A stretch of DNA of 64,000 bases from Branchiostoma lanceolatum (Eukaryota > Chordata > Leptocardii > Amphioxiformes > Branchiostomatidae), in assembly GCF_035083965.1 (NCBI RefSeq), contig NC_089724.1, positions 17,726,410 through 17,790,409 of the forward strand, given 5' to 3'. Positions 1-12,200 of this stretch are shown one piece after another (position 1 is the stretch's first letter; each line of letters begins with the position of its first letter). A program made the translations under genes and the position numbers. The notes below the pieces were generated by a model. The model worked only from the letters and a program-made list of their open reading frames with translations. It was not told the origin of the DNA and ran no database searches.

Positions 1-42
1 CGCTAACATAGCCTTCTCGTTCTTCCGCAGGTTGACCGCCAT
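1..42 (-). CDS. Possible first coding exon of an unidentified gene, cut by the window edge
   Basis: On the minus strand an ATG at 42 in a good Kozak/YY1-like context (CAAGATGGCGG) opens a frame of 14 codons (MAVNLRKNEKAMLA) that runs off the left edge without a stop. A CRE palindrome sits about 35 bases upstream. This is how many CpG-type animal first exons look. Fourteen residues are too few to assign a family, and I do not recognise the protein. It could also be chance. Confidence 0.4.
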   Translation of the reverse strand, partial: MAVNLRKNEKAMLA

Positions 43-130
43 CTTGGCCGAGTGTGTACTTGGGGTGGGACGTGGTGACGTCACCAGAACATGTGCACAT
101 GTGGCGGGTCGTCTGCTAGCAGCCGAATTT
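43..130 (-). promoter_or_regulatory. Candidate promoter with a palindromic CRE (TGACGTCA at 76-83)
   Basis: A perfect CREB/ATF palindrome at 76-83 lies just upstream of the minus-strand ATG at 42, in a GC-rich stretch. The RMND5/RNF103 promoter (50687-50694) carries the same octamer, so it may be a recurring core-promoter element in this genome. No TATA box is obvious. Confidence 0.45.
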
Positions 131-2067
131 TGGAAGTTTTCAGCAATTCAGTTGTTTCCTTCTTCCACTGTGTGTGAAAATTCCTCTTCTCCTCGAGAGT
201 TATCAACGACCCTACATTTGTCAAAGGTAGAGGTGAAAACCTGAAACGCCCTGGCGCGTTTCTGAAAAACACAGAGGAGGTTTTATTTGTTTACGGTCAG
301 GCCAGAAACTGAGAAAGCTTACTTTATAGATGACGCATGACGTTAGCTTTTTATCACAGATATTGCAGACCGCCTCCGTATTTAGAATAACTAACTCACT
401 GCTTTGTATAAACTATGGAAAAGCCACATGTGTTAAAGTATTTTTTAATTTACATTGTAACGAATTTTATTGCATATTGTCCAGTCAGCAGGGCTTGCCT
501 TTTATGATACAGTAGTAGCCCCCGGCTTGTTGGGTAGCCCTGGCTAACAAGTAACAGGGTCGGCGCCCGCACGAACACATCTTGGCTAACAAATAAAGGA
601 ACGTTACTCATGGGGCTTGCTAGCTACTTACTTAAGTACTTAAGAGCGTTAATTGCACTAAATCGATAGCGGAGAGTATAACGTTAACAGACTCTCCGCT
701 AGACTGTATTATCAGTGAAAGTAACTGACCGAGTCTGGACCACTGACAATGCTGAATGAGTTTTGTTGATGAGATGGTGGTAATTTACCATGTTGACGTC
801 CATGATCGTTCATGCTGATAAAATGAGTTTAAGAGATGATGATCAGGTGAGATGCAATTCACAACCACTAAGCACGGAGGCGCCGCTGCAACATGGAGAA
901 GTCGTGGGACCTACATATTATGTTAACGAATTCTTGCCATACCGTGTAACATGCAGTTACCATGTACAATTGTCGTGCAATAAAGTTCTTCATATATAAT
1001 GTGAAGTACGCGCTGGATGGACCCATGCAGATTCCTGTGTTCTGATAGCTGCTTGGCCCTGGTAGCCTCCTTAGCAGGCTTCATCACTTGGCCGTTTTTT
1101 GTTTGTAAAGTCTGACTTGTGGACTGTTAGAAAACCAGGAGCTGCCAGATTCAGAATAACACAATCCGAAACGGCACACAAGCTTGCCAAAATATCAAAT
1201 AACATGGCATTAAAGATAGCCCCCGGTATTATCCATTATAATCTATACCTTATTGAGTTATGCATAATCAGGTTGCAAACTCATACACAGTCAGGCAAAC
1301 TATTCAAATTGCACCTTGTAAGACCCTACCCTTTGGCAGAATGCTATTTGAACATTTACTCATTAAGTATGCAATGTTGTCTTAGTTATCACTTAGTTTA
1401 CCTGGAATTGCTGCAGAAAGTTTCAACAACCATCGGCAAGTTATCACTGCTGCTGTTGTTGTAACACTTTGTTCTTTTTCAGGTCTCTTTTTGGTAACAT
1501 GCATTGATCCAATGCCAAGCACATAAGGCCTTTGCAGCATAGATTTTAGTCCCTAATCCCGTACACATGTACTTCCCATTACAATTGCAAGAACTCTAGT
1601 TGGCTGCAAATACAATCAAGTTTTCGAACTCCAAGGTCAACATTAAAAGTAGCTTTAGAAATCTTTAAATCTTGCACCAGTCCATTCTTGCAATGCCAAC
1701 TTTTGTCTCTACAACACCTTACCATGTGGCAGAGGCAACGGGCAGCAGGACAAACCTTAATGAGGTGTGAAACCCCTGTCGGGGGGGGAAAAACTGACAT
1801 GTTGCACGGGCTGAGGGCAGCCTTCCCCTGCAGTCCTACTAGTACTAGGCTTGACGATAAATGATGATAGATTGTGAGAGGACCAGTCTAGACTTTCACA
1901 AGGGAGGCCAAATGTCAAATCAAGTCGTAATGCCTTAATTCAGGTCACAACCATTTTAGTCACAGTCACAAGCCCTACCATCATCAAAAGTATGTTTTGA
2001 AATTCTAGCAAAAGATTATCAATGCTGGATTATGATAACAAACAACACTAGCTTTGGGTAGAAAAGC
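131..2067. other. Intergenic stretch without recognised features
   Basis: Short open frames occur here on both strands, but none has coding character, splice-consistent neighbours or a recognisable domain. I see no RNA gene or clear repeat. Confidence 0.5.
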
Positions 2068-2073
2068 TTTATT
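2068..2073 (-). terminator. Poly(A) signal candidate (AATAAA on the minus strand)
   Basis: TTTATT on the plus strand reads AATAAA on the minus strand, 1.2 kb beyond the stop codon at 3295-3297 of the PH/PDZ scaffold gene. It is compatible with a 3'UTR of about 1.2 kb. Other A/T-rich signals may be used instead. Confidence 0.35.
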
Positions 2074-2218
2074 TTTGACAGGTACACAGTCATAGCAGAC
2101 AATATCTGATCTTATGGCCTTTTATCTTATCTACAACCAAAGATTGGGGTGAGAAGTAATCATGCAACATGTAGCATGATAATACATATTTACATATACA
2201 AATAGTCCTATCGTTGGG

Positions 2219-2362
2219 AAAATAGTAGAAATCAGCCGCGGTACTTCGCTATACAGGGTAGGTCCGCTATACAGTAAGGTTCCATCGGCAGATTGGACCC
2301 TCTCTCCGTAGCTAACTCCCTTGGCACACTATTCACTCTATTTGGCCAATTTCTACTATTTT
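2219..2362. repeat. Small MITE-like inverted repeat in the putative 3'UTR
   Basis: A 14-base perfect inverted repeat, AAAATAGTAGAAAT at 2219-2232 against ATTTCTACTATTTT at 2349-2362, encloses a GC-richer core of about 115 bases. This resembles a short nonautonomous DNA transposon. No convincing target duplication was found. It would lie in the 3'UTR of the PH/PDZ scaffold gene. Confidence 0.5.
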
Positions 2363-3294
2363 TGCAGCCATCCCGCGGAGCCTGATAGAGGCTAATATAC
2401 AAATGTCAGAAAGTAAAATATGACAAAATACGGGGAGATTAAATACAAGAATATGGTGCTTCCTTCTATTGTCAAAGCTTTATATAATACAAATATACAA
2501 ATGTAGATGCCTAAAATATAAGATCTCAACATCACTTCTTACAACTGCCTTCCTTTACACTTATAGAAACAATAACAGAATAGAACATATTAATGTTATG
2601 CAAGTGTTGTCCTGTTAAAGATTATCCAGTGAGAATAATTTTTTTGTCCACGAGAAGAAATCTTGACAGTTTTTAAATACTGTATGACATTTATATCTGT
2701 TGATCATTTAACTGTACATGGAGATCATTGGTTTATTGCTGGACACAAACTATCCATGTGTTATTGCTACAATTAGACTGAGACTTTTGTTTTTATGCTA
2801 AATATCTAGTACATGTGTGTACAAATAACAACATACAGTAGTTATAACCAATAGCTGGTCAGCACTTAGATGGCTACAGGTTCTTTACTAAAGGTACCAA
2901 CTTTATCATGTACATGCATGTGAACTGATACATTCCTTCAAAAAATGTTTAAAAGCCACATAATTTCTGTTTTGTCTACTTAATAAAATTCCATCTAAGA
3001 TACTTCAAGTTTAATATATGGCATTGACTGATGTGAACAATGAGCATTTCTGGTTATGCATTGAGAGGGACGACTCCTTTGGTATATAAAAAAACTTTTA
3101 ATAGTACTTTTCATGGAACAGTATAACATCAGCAAAATAGAACTACTACTAGTATTCCAACTGCTTATCCAGCCACAAAGCCCAAAATGTGTGCTCAGGT
3201 GGCAAAAATTGTTCAGCAATTGTTTATCTTACACAGCTGAACTGGCCAAGATTTTGTTGGGTTACGATCCGATTTTTACATCTGCAGACAAGAC

Positions 3295-6200
3295 CTACTT
3301 CCTGGTTGCCAGTGTGTCCACCTCATACTCCTTGTGGTTTCTATTAGTGGCTATTTTAAGTTCCTTGCGAAGCGTCTTGATGAAGTCTGATGGCTGTAGG
3401 ACAAACGTCACCTGCAGGCCACCTTCCCAGATACGCCTCTGAACCTCCTGTAGATGGAACAAAAAGTAACTATTAGTAATAGTAATTCCGACAGCTGCAG
3501 CACCTGCATCAGAATTCCACAGTTGTAGAGTGCTACACCTGCTAAACTGTCTCCAGCTGTGGCATTTATGTTAGTACCCTAAATCTTCAGCACCCTCATT
3601 TAAGCTGTGTCAGTGCTCCCCCTCCCCCATCTGCAGCAACTTACATCATTATGTACTATTATTGAAACTTGACATTTTAAAAAACTAAACTTGATCCTCA
3701 CCTTCTCATGCACTGCCAGGATGCTGACTGGGAGGTTGTTGATCTTGGTGATGGTCCAGTTGACCTGGTAGTTCTTCACACTGTACTTGGGTTTCAGACC
3801 CTGCTGTCCAGCCAGGCCATCTGGGTCCACAGCTATGATCTGGGCAGCAGGAAAACAGCACAATCAGAAATGACACAAACAACAAGTGTATCAGACAGAA
3901 CTGTACTTCGCTGTTGGTCACTGAATCTGTCACAGAAAGATGAATATCACACTATCATTACAACAGAACTTCAGGAGGCCCTAAAAATGCTGCTGATGAT
4001 GACACATACTATTCTACATGAATGTAAACATTTCCAAGGCTATCCTACCTGGTTTGTCTTGATGTCAATGCCAAGTTTCTCTCCATCTATGGTCCTCCTT
4101 AGAGTAACAACATTTGCATGCGGCAGCCGCTTGATATGGAAAATTATCTAGGGCAAAAATACAAAACAAAAAGGGTCACAAAACAGCTGAAGAGATCTAC
4201 AGGATGTTCAGGGACATAAATCTATGACTACCATACAGAACTACAAAATAGAAGTACAGCATGTGCAGGGGAATATTAACATAACACAGCTGAACCATAA
4301 CTTTGTGCCTTAAGTTACTGAATAGAGAAATATGAAGATATAACTGAGTTTTAGAAGTGACGATATGATTGACAAGACTGAGCAAAGAAGTGCCAAACCT
4401 GATCCTTCATGGCCGTCTGAATGGTTCTTTTGGCGTCGCCAGTAGTATTCACTCGCTGGTCGTTGATAGCATAGACGTTATCTCCCACATAGAAATACTG
4501 CTTCAGGGTCGGTGCCTCTTTCTCCTTCCAGCCAGCAATCCTAATGTCAACAACAATAAAATAAATTATGATAGGCTAACAGAATCAACCTCCCTTGCCC
4601 TAGAATAGAGTAAAATCTTTATACTGTGAAAGATTTTAAAAAACAATTAAAAGTAGACCTGCACACTTTATAACCAGTTAGATATATCAAGCAAATCTCT
4701 ATACACTACAACTTGACATAAAAAAATCAATTGGTGACAAACGTACCACACAGCACTGAAACATTCCACGAAGGCCAGTTTGTTGATGACCTCTTCTCTG
4801 CTGAGTTTGACCTTGATACCTGCACTGTCCATCTGCTGCCTAATAATCCTGCAGAAAATAACAGTTTTGTTTGACTGGAATGCTAGAGATAGAGATGACT
4901 TATTTGTGATTTGATCCAAAATGATCCATGGAAAAAAGAACTATAAGAGAAATAGTGCATATTTAGTCATCAGATTACCATACAGTAAGAGTCTTCAGTT
5001 ACTTTGAGTCATACAATGCTTTTATTCCAACACTTAGTCTAATGGCCTCACAACCTTAAAACCAATTCTGCTCAGGCCTGCAAACTGGACCAGCGTGTCT
5101 GACCAACAACAGATACACAAATGTACTTACTCTGCCTGCAGCTCAGATGGGGAGGGGGGCAGGCTGACTCTCGGTGGGAGGGGTGGGGGCTCAGTAGGAA
5201 GAGGTGGTGGTCTGCTGCTGCGCAGTAGGGGTAAAGTGTTGGCTCGTTTCTTTGTGATCGTGTCTTCAGGAGGCGCCTCCATTCCTGAAGAGCCAGACCT
5301 TGACCTGCTCAACTGTGCATGTGGGATGTGGGAGCAGTGAGATGGACTAGGGGGGCTGTGCTCATTGCAGGAAAACCTCCTTGGTGGCAAAGCTACAAAA
5401 ACAATCATGGAGAAACAGGCAATGAGGCCATTTCATTAGAAGACTCCTCTGCTTCCAATAAATCAACACTAATGATTTTCCATCAGAACCACATTCTTCT
5501 ATGCCAAAAGATGAAAGTGCAAAATCACCTGTAACAGAAGAACATGTACAGTAAAATATCACTTAATTACCAGGTGGCATGTCCCGCTGGGTTTCACCCT
5601 GCCTTCCTGGTGTAGATGACTGAGGGGCTGCCTGTGGCCTGGAGTAACTCTGTAACAGTTCTCTCTGCTGCTCCACAAAGGCAAAGGCATCCTCATGGCC
5701 CAGATTCTCCTGCTTCAGCATACAAGAGATAGTTCTCCTTTCATTGCTATCTGGAAGTAAATCAGCTGCAGCTGCTTCCATTGCTTTTGCTATTTCTGAC
5801 ACTTCGTCCCTGTCGTCCTCAGCTGGCTCACAGAGATGACCCAGAGACATTTCCCCACCACTGCTCAGAGGAGCTAAAACGTCATCTCTTCCCTGCTCCT
5901 TGTGAGAGCCTGGTGTTGAACTTCCTGTTTCTTGTGAAAACATGGGACATATGCCATAGTGACTATCAGCTGAGACCCTACCAGAGGGCAGGACATAAAG
6001 GTCCTCCTCCCCTGAGTTGTAGGGGTTTTCTTCGGCTGACCCTGACAAAGATGCAGGTGTGGTCACACGAGCAGTAACCGGATGCTCACCAGGCTGAGAG
6101 CCCATCTGTTCATAAGGGTCTTCCATCTCTGCCTCTTCTCTCTCCTCATCTCCAAATACTATATCTAGATGCTCACCAAGCTGATAGCCCATCTGTTCAT

Positions 6201-9200
6201 AAGTACCTTCCATCTCTCCCTCTTCTCTCTCCTCATCTCCAAATACTTCCTCATCATTATGGCCTGCCTGGGTCTCAAGAAATCCCTGCTGAGGTTCAGG
6301 TGGCATCATGACTGGAGCATATGACTGTCTCAGCGATGCCTTCCTTGTCTTCACGCTCCTATGCCACTGTTTCTCATCCAGAATCACGTGGATGTTTTCG
6401 TACAAGTCCAGATTTTCTCTTGCAGTTTCAACACTCACATAGACTATATGGTGGCGTAAGCAACAAGGCTGGCTGGGATTGACAAGGAGACGGTAGTTAG
6501 GCTCCTGCTCCTCAGTCTTTTCTCTGACAACTCCCTCCTGCAGCTGATGGATGAACTCAGGGTTGAAGTTGAAGGTGGGTGAGGACGACAGCGGTGACAT
6601 AGGTGTGTCTGGTGGAGTAAAGGGCGGGCTTGTGGGAGACCCCCCACGGGTATGCAGAATGGTGACTGGCTCTGAAGTTGCCTTGTCTTCATCATCAGGT
6701 GTCTGCTGTACATCTACAGTGGACTGGCTGGTAAGGGTTGAATCGAGGCATGTGGGACGTTGGCTGATCGGGGTTGGACTGTGACGTGCAGGTGGTTGGC
6801 TGGTCGGTATCGCAGATCGATAAACAGCGTACGTCACATCTGGGTTGGACTGACTGGAGATACTGGAACAGCGCGAGCAGCCAGAGGAGGAGCTGGAACT
6901 ATTTGGACGAGGACTGGGGGTCTGCAATCCTCTCTGGTTAGAAACATCTGGCTGAGGAGCAGAGAAACAAGAATCAGATAGTACAGTGGAATCTGGAGGG
7001 ACTTAACATTACAGGTATCACTGTCATATTGACATTCCAGACCTGTTCCATTCCCATTGTACTTCATTGCTGATCTTAAGATAGACATGTACATATTGAA
7101 TACAACACAGTGGATCTCGTATGAACCTTAGTCTGATGGTATGTCAGACCACCCAAAGGTAGAAGGCTGGAAGGCGATCCAACTCATGCAACGGCTGAGA
7201 CCGTGGGTGATGCAGCATCCACTGTATGGTAATCTATTATTGTAAATTATGATGTCTGTACTCTTGATCTTGACCTTGATCAGGTACTGGGCAACACTCT
7301 TGTGTCAATATAACGTTAGGGCACAACAAAATCCATGTAACCTTTACAACATTTCATTACTCCTTAGGTTTACACTGTATCAGTCTGTGAGCCTGCTGGT
7401 CAGTGGATAGTTGCAAGACTAGCAAGGTAGGGAGAGCCACCCAAGACTAAGTTCCGCCACCACAAATGTAGCAACATTACCCTTATTCAAATGTCAATAG
7501 TATTTAATAGTAGTTCTATGTGACACAAATAGAAGCCCATGTGACACCATAAAATACAGACTTCTCCAGTACACCATAAAAATGTTGGTCTACTATCAAC
7601 GTGGCAACTGACAGGTCCATTACCAATCTTTCAACATGTCAGTCAATTACCAATTTTTGACAACTTTCAAAATGTTTTCAAAGACTTGACAAAGCAATCT
7701 GCACCTGTGCTTCCCTCTCCCCTACTCCTGCAAAGGCGTTCTGGTTCTGCCCAGGTGCAGAGTGCAGGTAACGCTCAGGTGTTTTCTCTCGTGGCCGAGT
7801 TCCAAAATGTTGTGTAGTAGACCGTCCTCTATTCTGGAGGGCAAAACCCTGGTCACAATGGACGGGTATGTTAGAGTTAGAGGAGAAAAGGAAACAAAGA
7901 GCTGTACCTCAAGGAATATAAGAATCAAGGAGAGCAAGATGTCATTGCTTAACATATGAACGTGCAGCATAGTCTAAGACATTAATAGAATCAAGTTCAA
8001 CTAACAGTACAAGTTTCAGAAAACATATGTCATATTCAAGTTCCTCTTCAGACAATTACATGGTATCTTGATTTCAAAGTACATGTCATCAGTGGATAGT
8101 TATGAGTATCAAGGCCCCATCTCTGTCAAGGCCAGTAGGAGAAAAACCTATATATAGGTATATGTAGTACACATGCACTTCATTGTAGTAACATTGGACA
8201 GGTTAAGTTGGTGAAACTGGACTCTAACAAGCTCATTTTGGCTACTAAAAATGGTCATTATCACATGGTTTGGGCAATATTGAGAGCTACAGGCTCCTGG
8301 GTACGTAATTGACTTGAAGAAGATTATTAAGGAATCAAAGCTGTCCTCATATACATAGTAGACAGACTTATATTTAGCCAATATATCAAGGCATGTGGAT
8401 GTCTGGGCAACTTGATAATCTTCATACCGGTTGATTTAACAAGATGTATGTCTTTTGAACACGCACATTCTATCACCACAGGAAGATTGTAGCCAAAATG
8501 CACAGTTCTGATGAGTTGGTGGTGCAGAAGCTAAGGTCATATATAGATATGCATTAAGTCTAAGCTTTAATGTTGGCATAGACGATTTTGAAGCCTCTTG
8601 GGGTGGTGGAAAATGGTGCTAACTATTACTTCTAAATTTGCAGAAGAACTGGAAACGATAATCACAACAGTTTTACTGATAAGTGATTTGATTTCATTTG
8701 CCTCAGGAAACAAACAGGTTGTTTTGACCTGGAAGTTAGCTGCTGACTCCAGTATAAATGTGACTGTCTGCCGCTGAGGCTTGGCAGCCCCTCCACGTTT
8801 TTACTGCCTCCCTGAGGCAGAAGTCACAACACGCAGAACCCCGCTGCCCTTACCCTATTTCATAACAAGCCCTGACTATAAACAAACGGAGCCCACACGC
8901 TACTGTATGTAGGATTCATCAGTGGTTTTCTGATCAAAGCCAGGCTGCTGCTCTTCAGGGGGCAAGACTTGGACTGGGGGAGGAATGCCAGTCATATTTG
9001 GCAGTTAACACTTTGAACTTGGGGACTCTCCCAGAATTTCAATAGGACCCATTGGAACAATAACCTCTGTAACATAGAGATGGAGATGGTATGTCAGTAT
9101 TCAGGACAAGCTTCTCTCCTTCCAGCTTCCTGCCCTTAAACTGCTCGTATCTCTGAATAGCACCTGATCAAACCTGACCAGTGTTATAACATCTGTGAAC

Positions 9201-12200
9201 TCTGGCCTAAAGGAAGAAGATATCAAAGGTGAGGAAGATTTTAAGACTACATTAAGTAGACTGATAGCAGGTTTCTGTTCCAAGTTTCTTTTTATACTAT
9301 GCCTTAATAACAAGTCTCTACTTTTGTGCTTTGACCTTGATGTGAACTAGGTGTACTATGCTTATATGTATGTGTTGATCCTGAAGTAGAGTATTGATAA
9401 GTTTGTGTTCACCTTGATGTATCCGAGTTCCTCCAGATGCTGCTGTAGCAGGTCAAACCAACTCTCCATGTCCTCCCTAGGAACGGCAGAACATCATCAT
9501 CATCATCAGACTCTCATCATAACAGGCAAAATGTACTTTAGCAACAAAAAAATCTCATGACCTCTCCTCCCTCCAACCACATCTTCCAAGACAACGATAG
9601 AAAATTCCATACAAACTTTCCATCCAACATGATATTGTAGTCCTTGTATGTAACACTCCCCTTATCATGATGTAGTACCTAAAATACTTAAAATGGTGTC
9701 ACACTTCCAAACCCAAAGTTGCTGCTTGTCTTACTTTGTCTCACAGATCAGGAAGAAATCCCTCCCCTCCGAGCTGGTTACAGAGAAGATGTTCTCAGAC
9801 TTGTGCCTGCTGATGATGTCTGCAACCTTCCTGTCCTTTTTGTCACACAGTTTGATGATTTCTTCGTAAAAGTCCACTTTTCCAAACTTGATGATTCCTT
9901 TTGGTTCGTCCTTTCTGGAACTTTCCTTGTCCTTATAGTACTCAAGTTCCAGTTGTTCCTGGGGGGTGATCCTTAGAATAACCCAGCGCCATTCCCAGGC
10001 CTGGAGGGGTAGGAGACAAAATACACGGGTCATAACAGGGTTACTGCAGGCTCTGTTGGGGGATAATCATCACTGAAAGGGTAAGGATGGCATGTTCAGG
10101 TTTAAGTACATGTATGTGCAGCTTTGGTCTAGACTTGAGCCTTAACAGTTACAACCTGAACAAGCACGTTCACATTGAGCAAAATTTGATTCTCTTTGGC
10201 ACTGGCAGAAACTTTTGTGAAAAGAACACAACAATAATACAAAGGCAAAAAAAACGATGCTGGCCAATCACATCATAGCAATTTCTTCAAGTGCCATGCA
10301 CCATGTGACTTTTTACATACTGTAACAGCAGCCACCCCGTGCCATGAGTTTAACGGATCCTTCCTTGCTCAAGATATGAAATGTCTAAGACTCAGTTTTG
10401 GTGACAATTGAGAGCAGGAACAGAGCCCCAATGACCTTTAAGTGTTGGACACTACAGTAACCCCCAGACTACATGTATCTCATGTCATCTCGTCGTCAAT
10501 CATACATGTATATAATATGCTCCTACCTGTATGATAAATTCAAGTTGAAAAAATCTTAAACTTGTAAATACAGTCACCACATTAACAAGATTCTATTAGC
10601 ACTGTTTTCATGTTGTTATCTGGAAAGTGCAACTTCCAAGAAACTGCTGGTTGGTCCCACAGGCAGTTAAAACAGCTTGAACCACCTGCTGTGCTGACAA
10701 AGGCGTGCTTCGAAAAAAGGGCTGATGAAAGAAAGTTACTTTGGATACTTTGAATACATTTGTGATTTATTTACTCCATTACCTTCAAAATCAAATGGTT
10801 TCTTTTCCTCAAACTCCACAATCCTGCCTTTTTTTCCTAATGGCATCCGAGTCATCCACATTGGGTATAACAGCATCAGCCTCACATAAAGTTGTCTCAC
10901 ATGAAGTTGCGTAACTAGTGTAATCTATATCTTAACAATCTGTTAAAAACAGGCCTGGCAAATCTGAAGCTATAAAATGGCACTCCTTTAAAACCTTTGA
11001 CATCGTAACGGTTCTTACTCTTGCCAACTTTGCATGACCATCGTGATTCAGGCCCCGCAAAGAATTTTTACGACTTCCTAGACCAGGCAATATATATGTA
11101 TACTGTACTTTCAACTGTCGACATTAAGTTCTGATAAAAACCCTGCTGGTGACCAGACCTCTGGTCCAATTTGCAACACAGAAGCAGTTGCCTGGTGGGC
11201 AGTAAGAATTCAATCAAAGCAGACAGCAAAAATGCAGTAAACATTGCCTCAACAAGTGGAACAAGTCAATGACAGGGCTAAAAAATTCCTGGTATTTAAA
11301 AGTAAAGCCAAGACCAAAGAACAACAACAACTTTTACGAAAACCTATTGACATCTAACTGACTGGGAGAGGCACCCATGACATCATTAACCACCTGTGAT
11401 GGTAGATACTGAAAGCTGAAACCTCAATACTAAACTTGTTTTTCTTTGACCTTATAAGATGACCTTCATGCAAGGACAGACAAAAAAACAGTGTTAAAAG
11501 GCTAGTTAAAACAGCTTAAGGCTACTAGTTGCCATTTCTGTCGACTCATGGTCTTGATTCTGGATGATGCCAAGGATAAGAAGATTTTGACAAGAGCTTT
11601 TTATGTTCTACACAATATTACCACACTGTGTTGTGATAGTATCACGTCCATATCTGCTATTGAAGTCGCTAATGACAACAGTCCCCTTGAATTTTGAGGG
11701 AAACAAAACAGATTGGAAATTTTCTCAGCTGGAAGCAGCAGAAAGCTGAAACTACCCCAGTTCCAGAGTCTGACAGGTGGGGACTAACAATCACCTCACT
11801 TGATAAGGGGAATTCCCACTTTGGCAGCTTTGGACATGTTTTGATTGCAGTCTTAAAACCACATGTTTGAGATACCAATGATAACATTACTCCCCAGACC
11901 TTGAAGACCAGCGAATCTTAGTCTTGTAGCCTTATCAGGGAACAACTGGTATTACCATACCAAATCCTTCACTGGAAACCATCAAAAAAACAAATTCCTT
12001 TCCTAAGGTTTCATTACAGGTAGATTTGAGATAATTGGACGCAATCACGCTAGTGATGTTTGTCTGCCTAAGACTGAAACTCGATCGAAGCAGCTAAATC
12101 CCATTAATTCTAACAGCACAAACTTCCCATGTAGAAAACCTGACTCAGGTTAACCACAATGGTTCAGCTTTATTTGAATGGGTGTTGAATAGCCGGCATG

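Noticed and set aside
8900-9080. Coding-looking minus-strand segment (VIVPMGPIEILG ... PPPVQVLPPEEQQPG) between scaffold exons
   Set aside because: It has an acceptor-like ACAGAG and a good codon feel, but an in-frame TAA splits it and it cannot be joined to both neighbours in phase 0. It may be an alternative terminal exon or a dead exon; not annotated.
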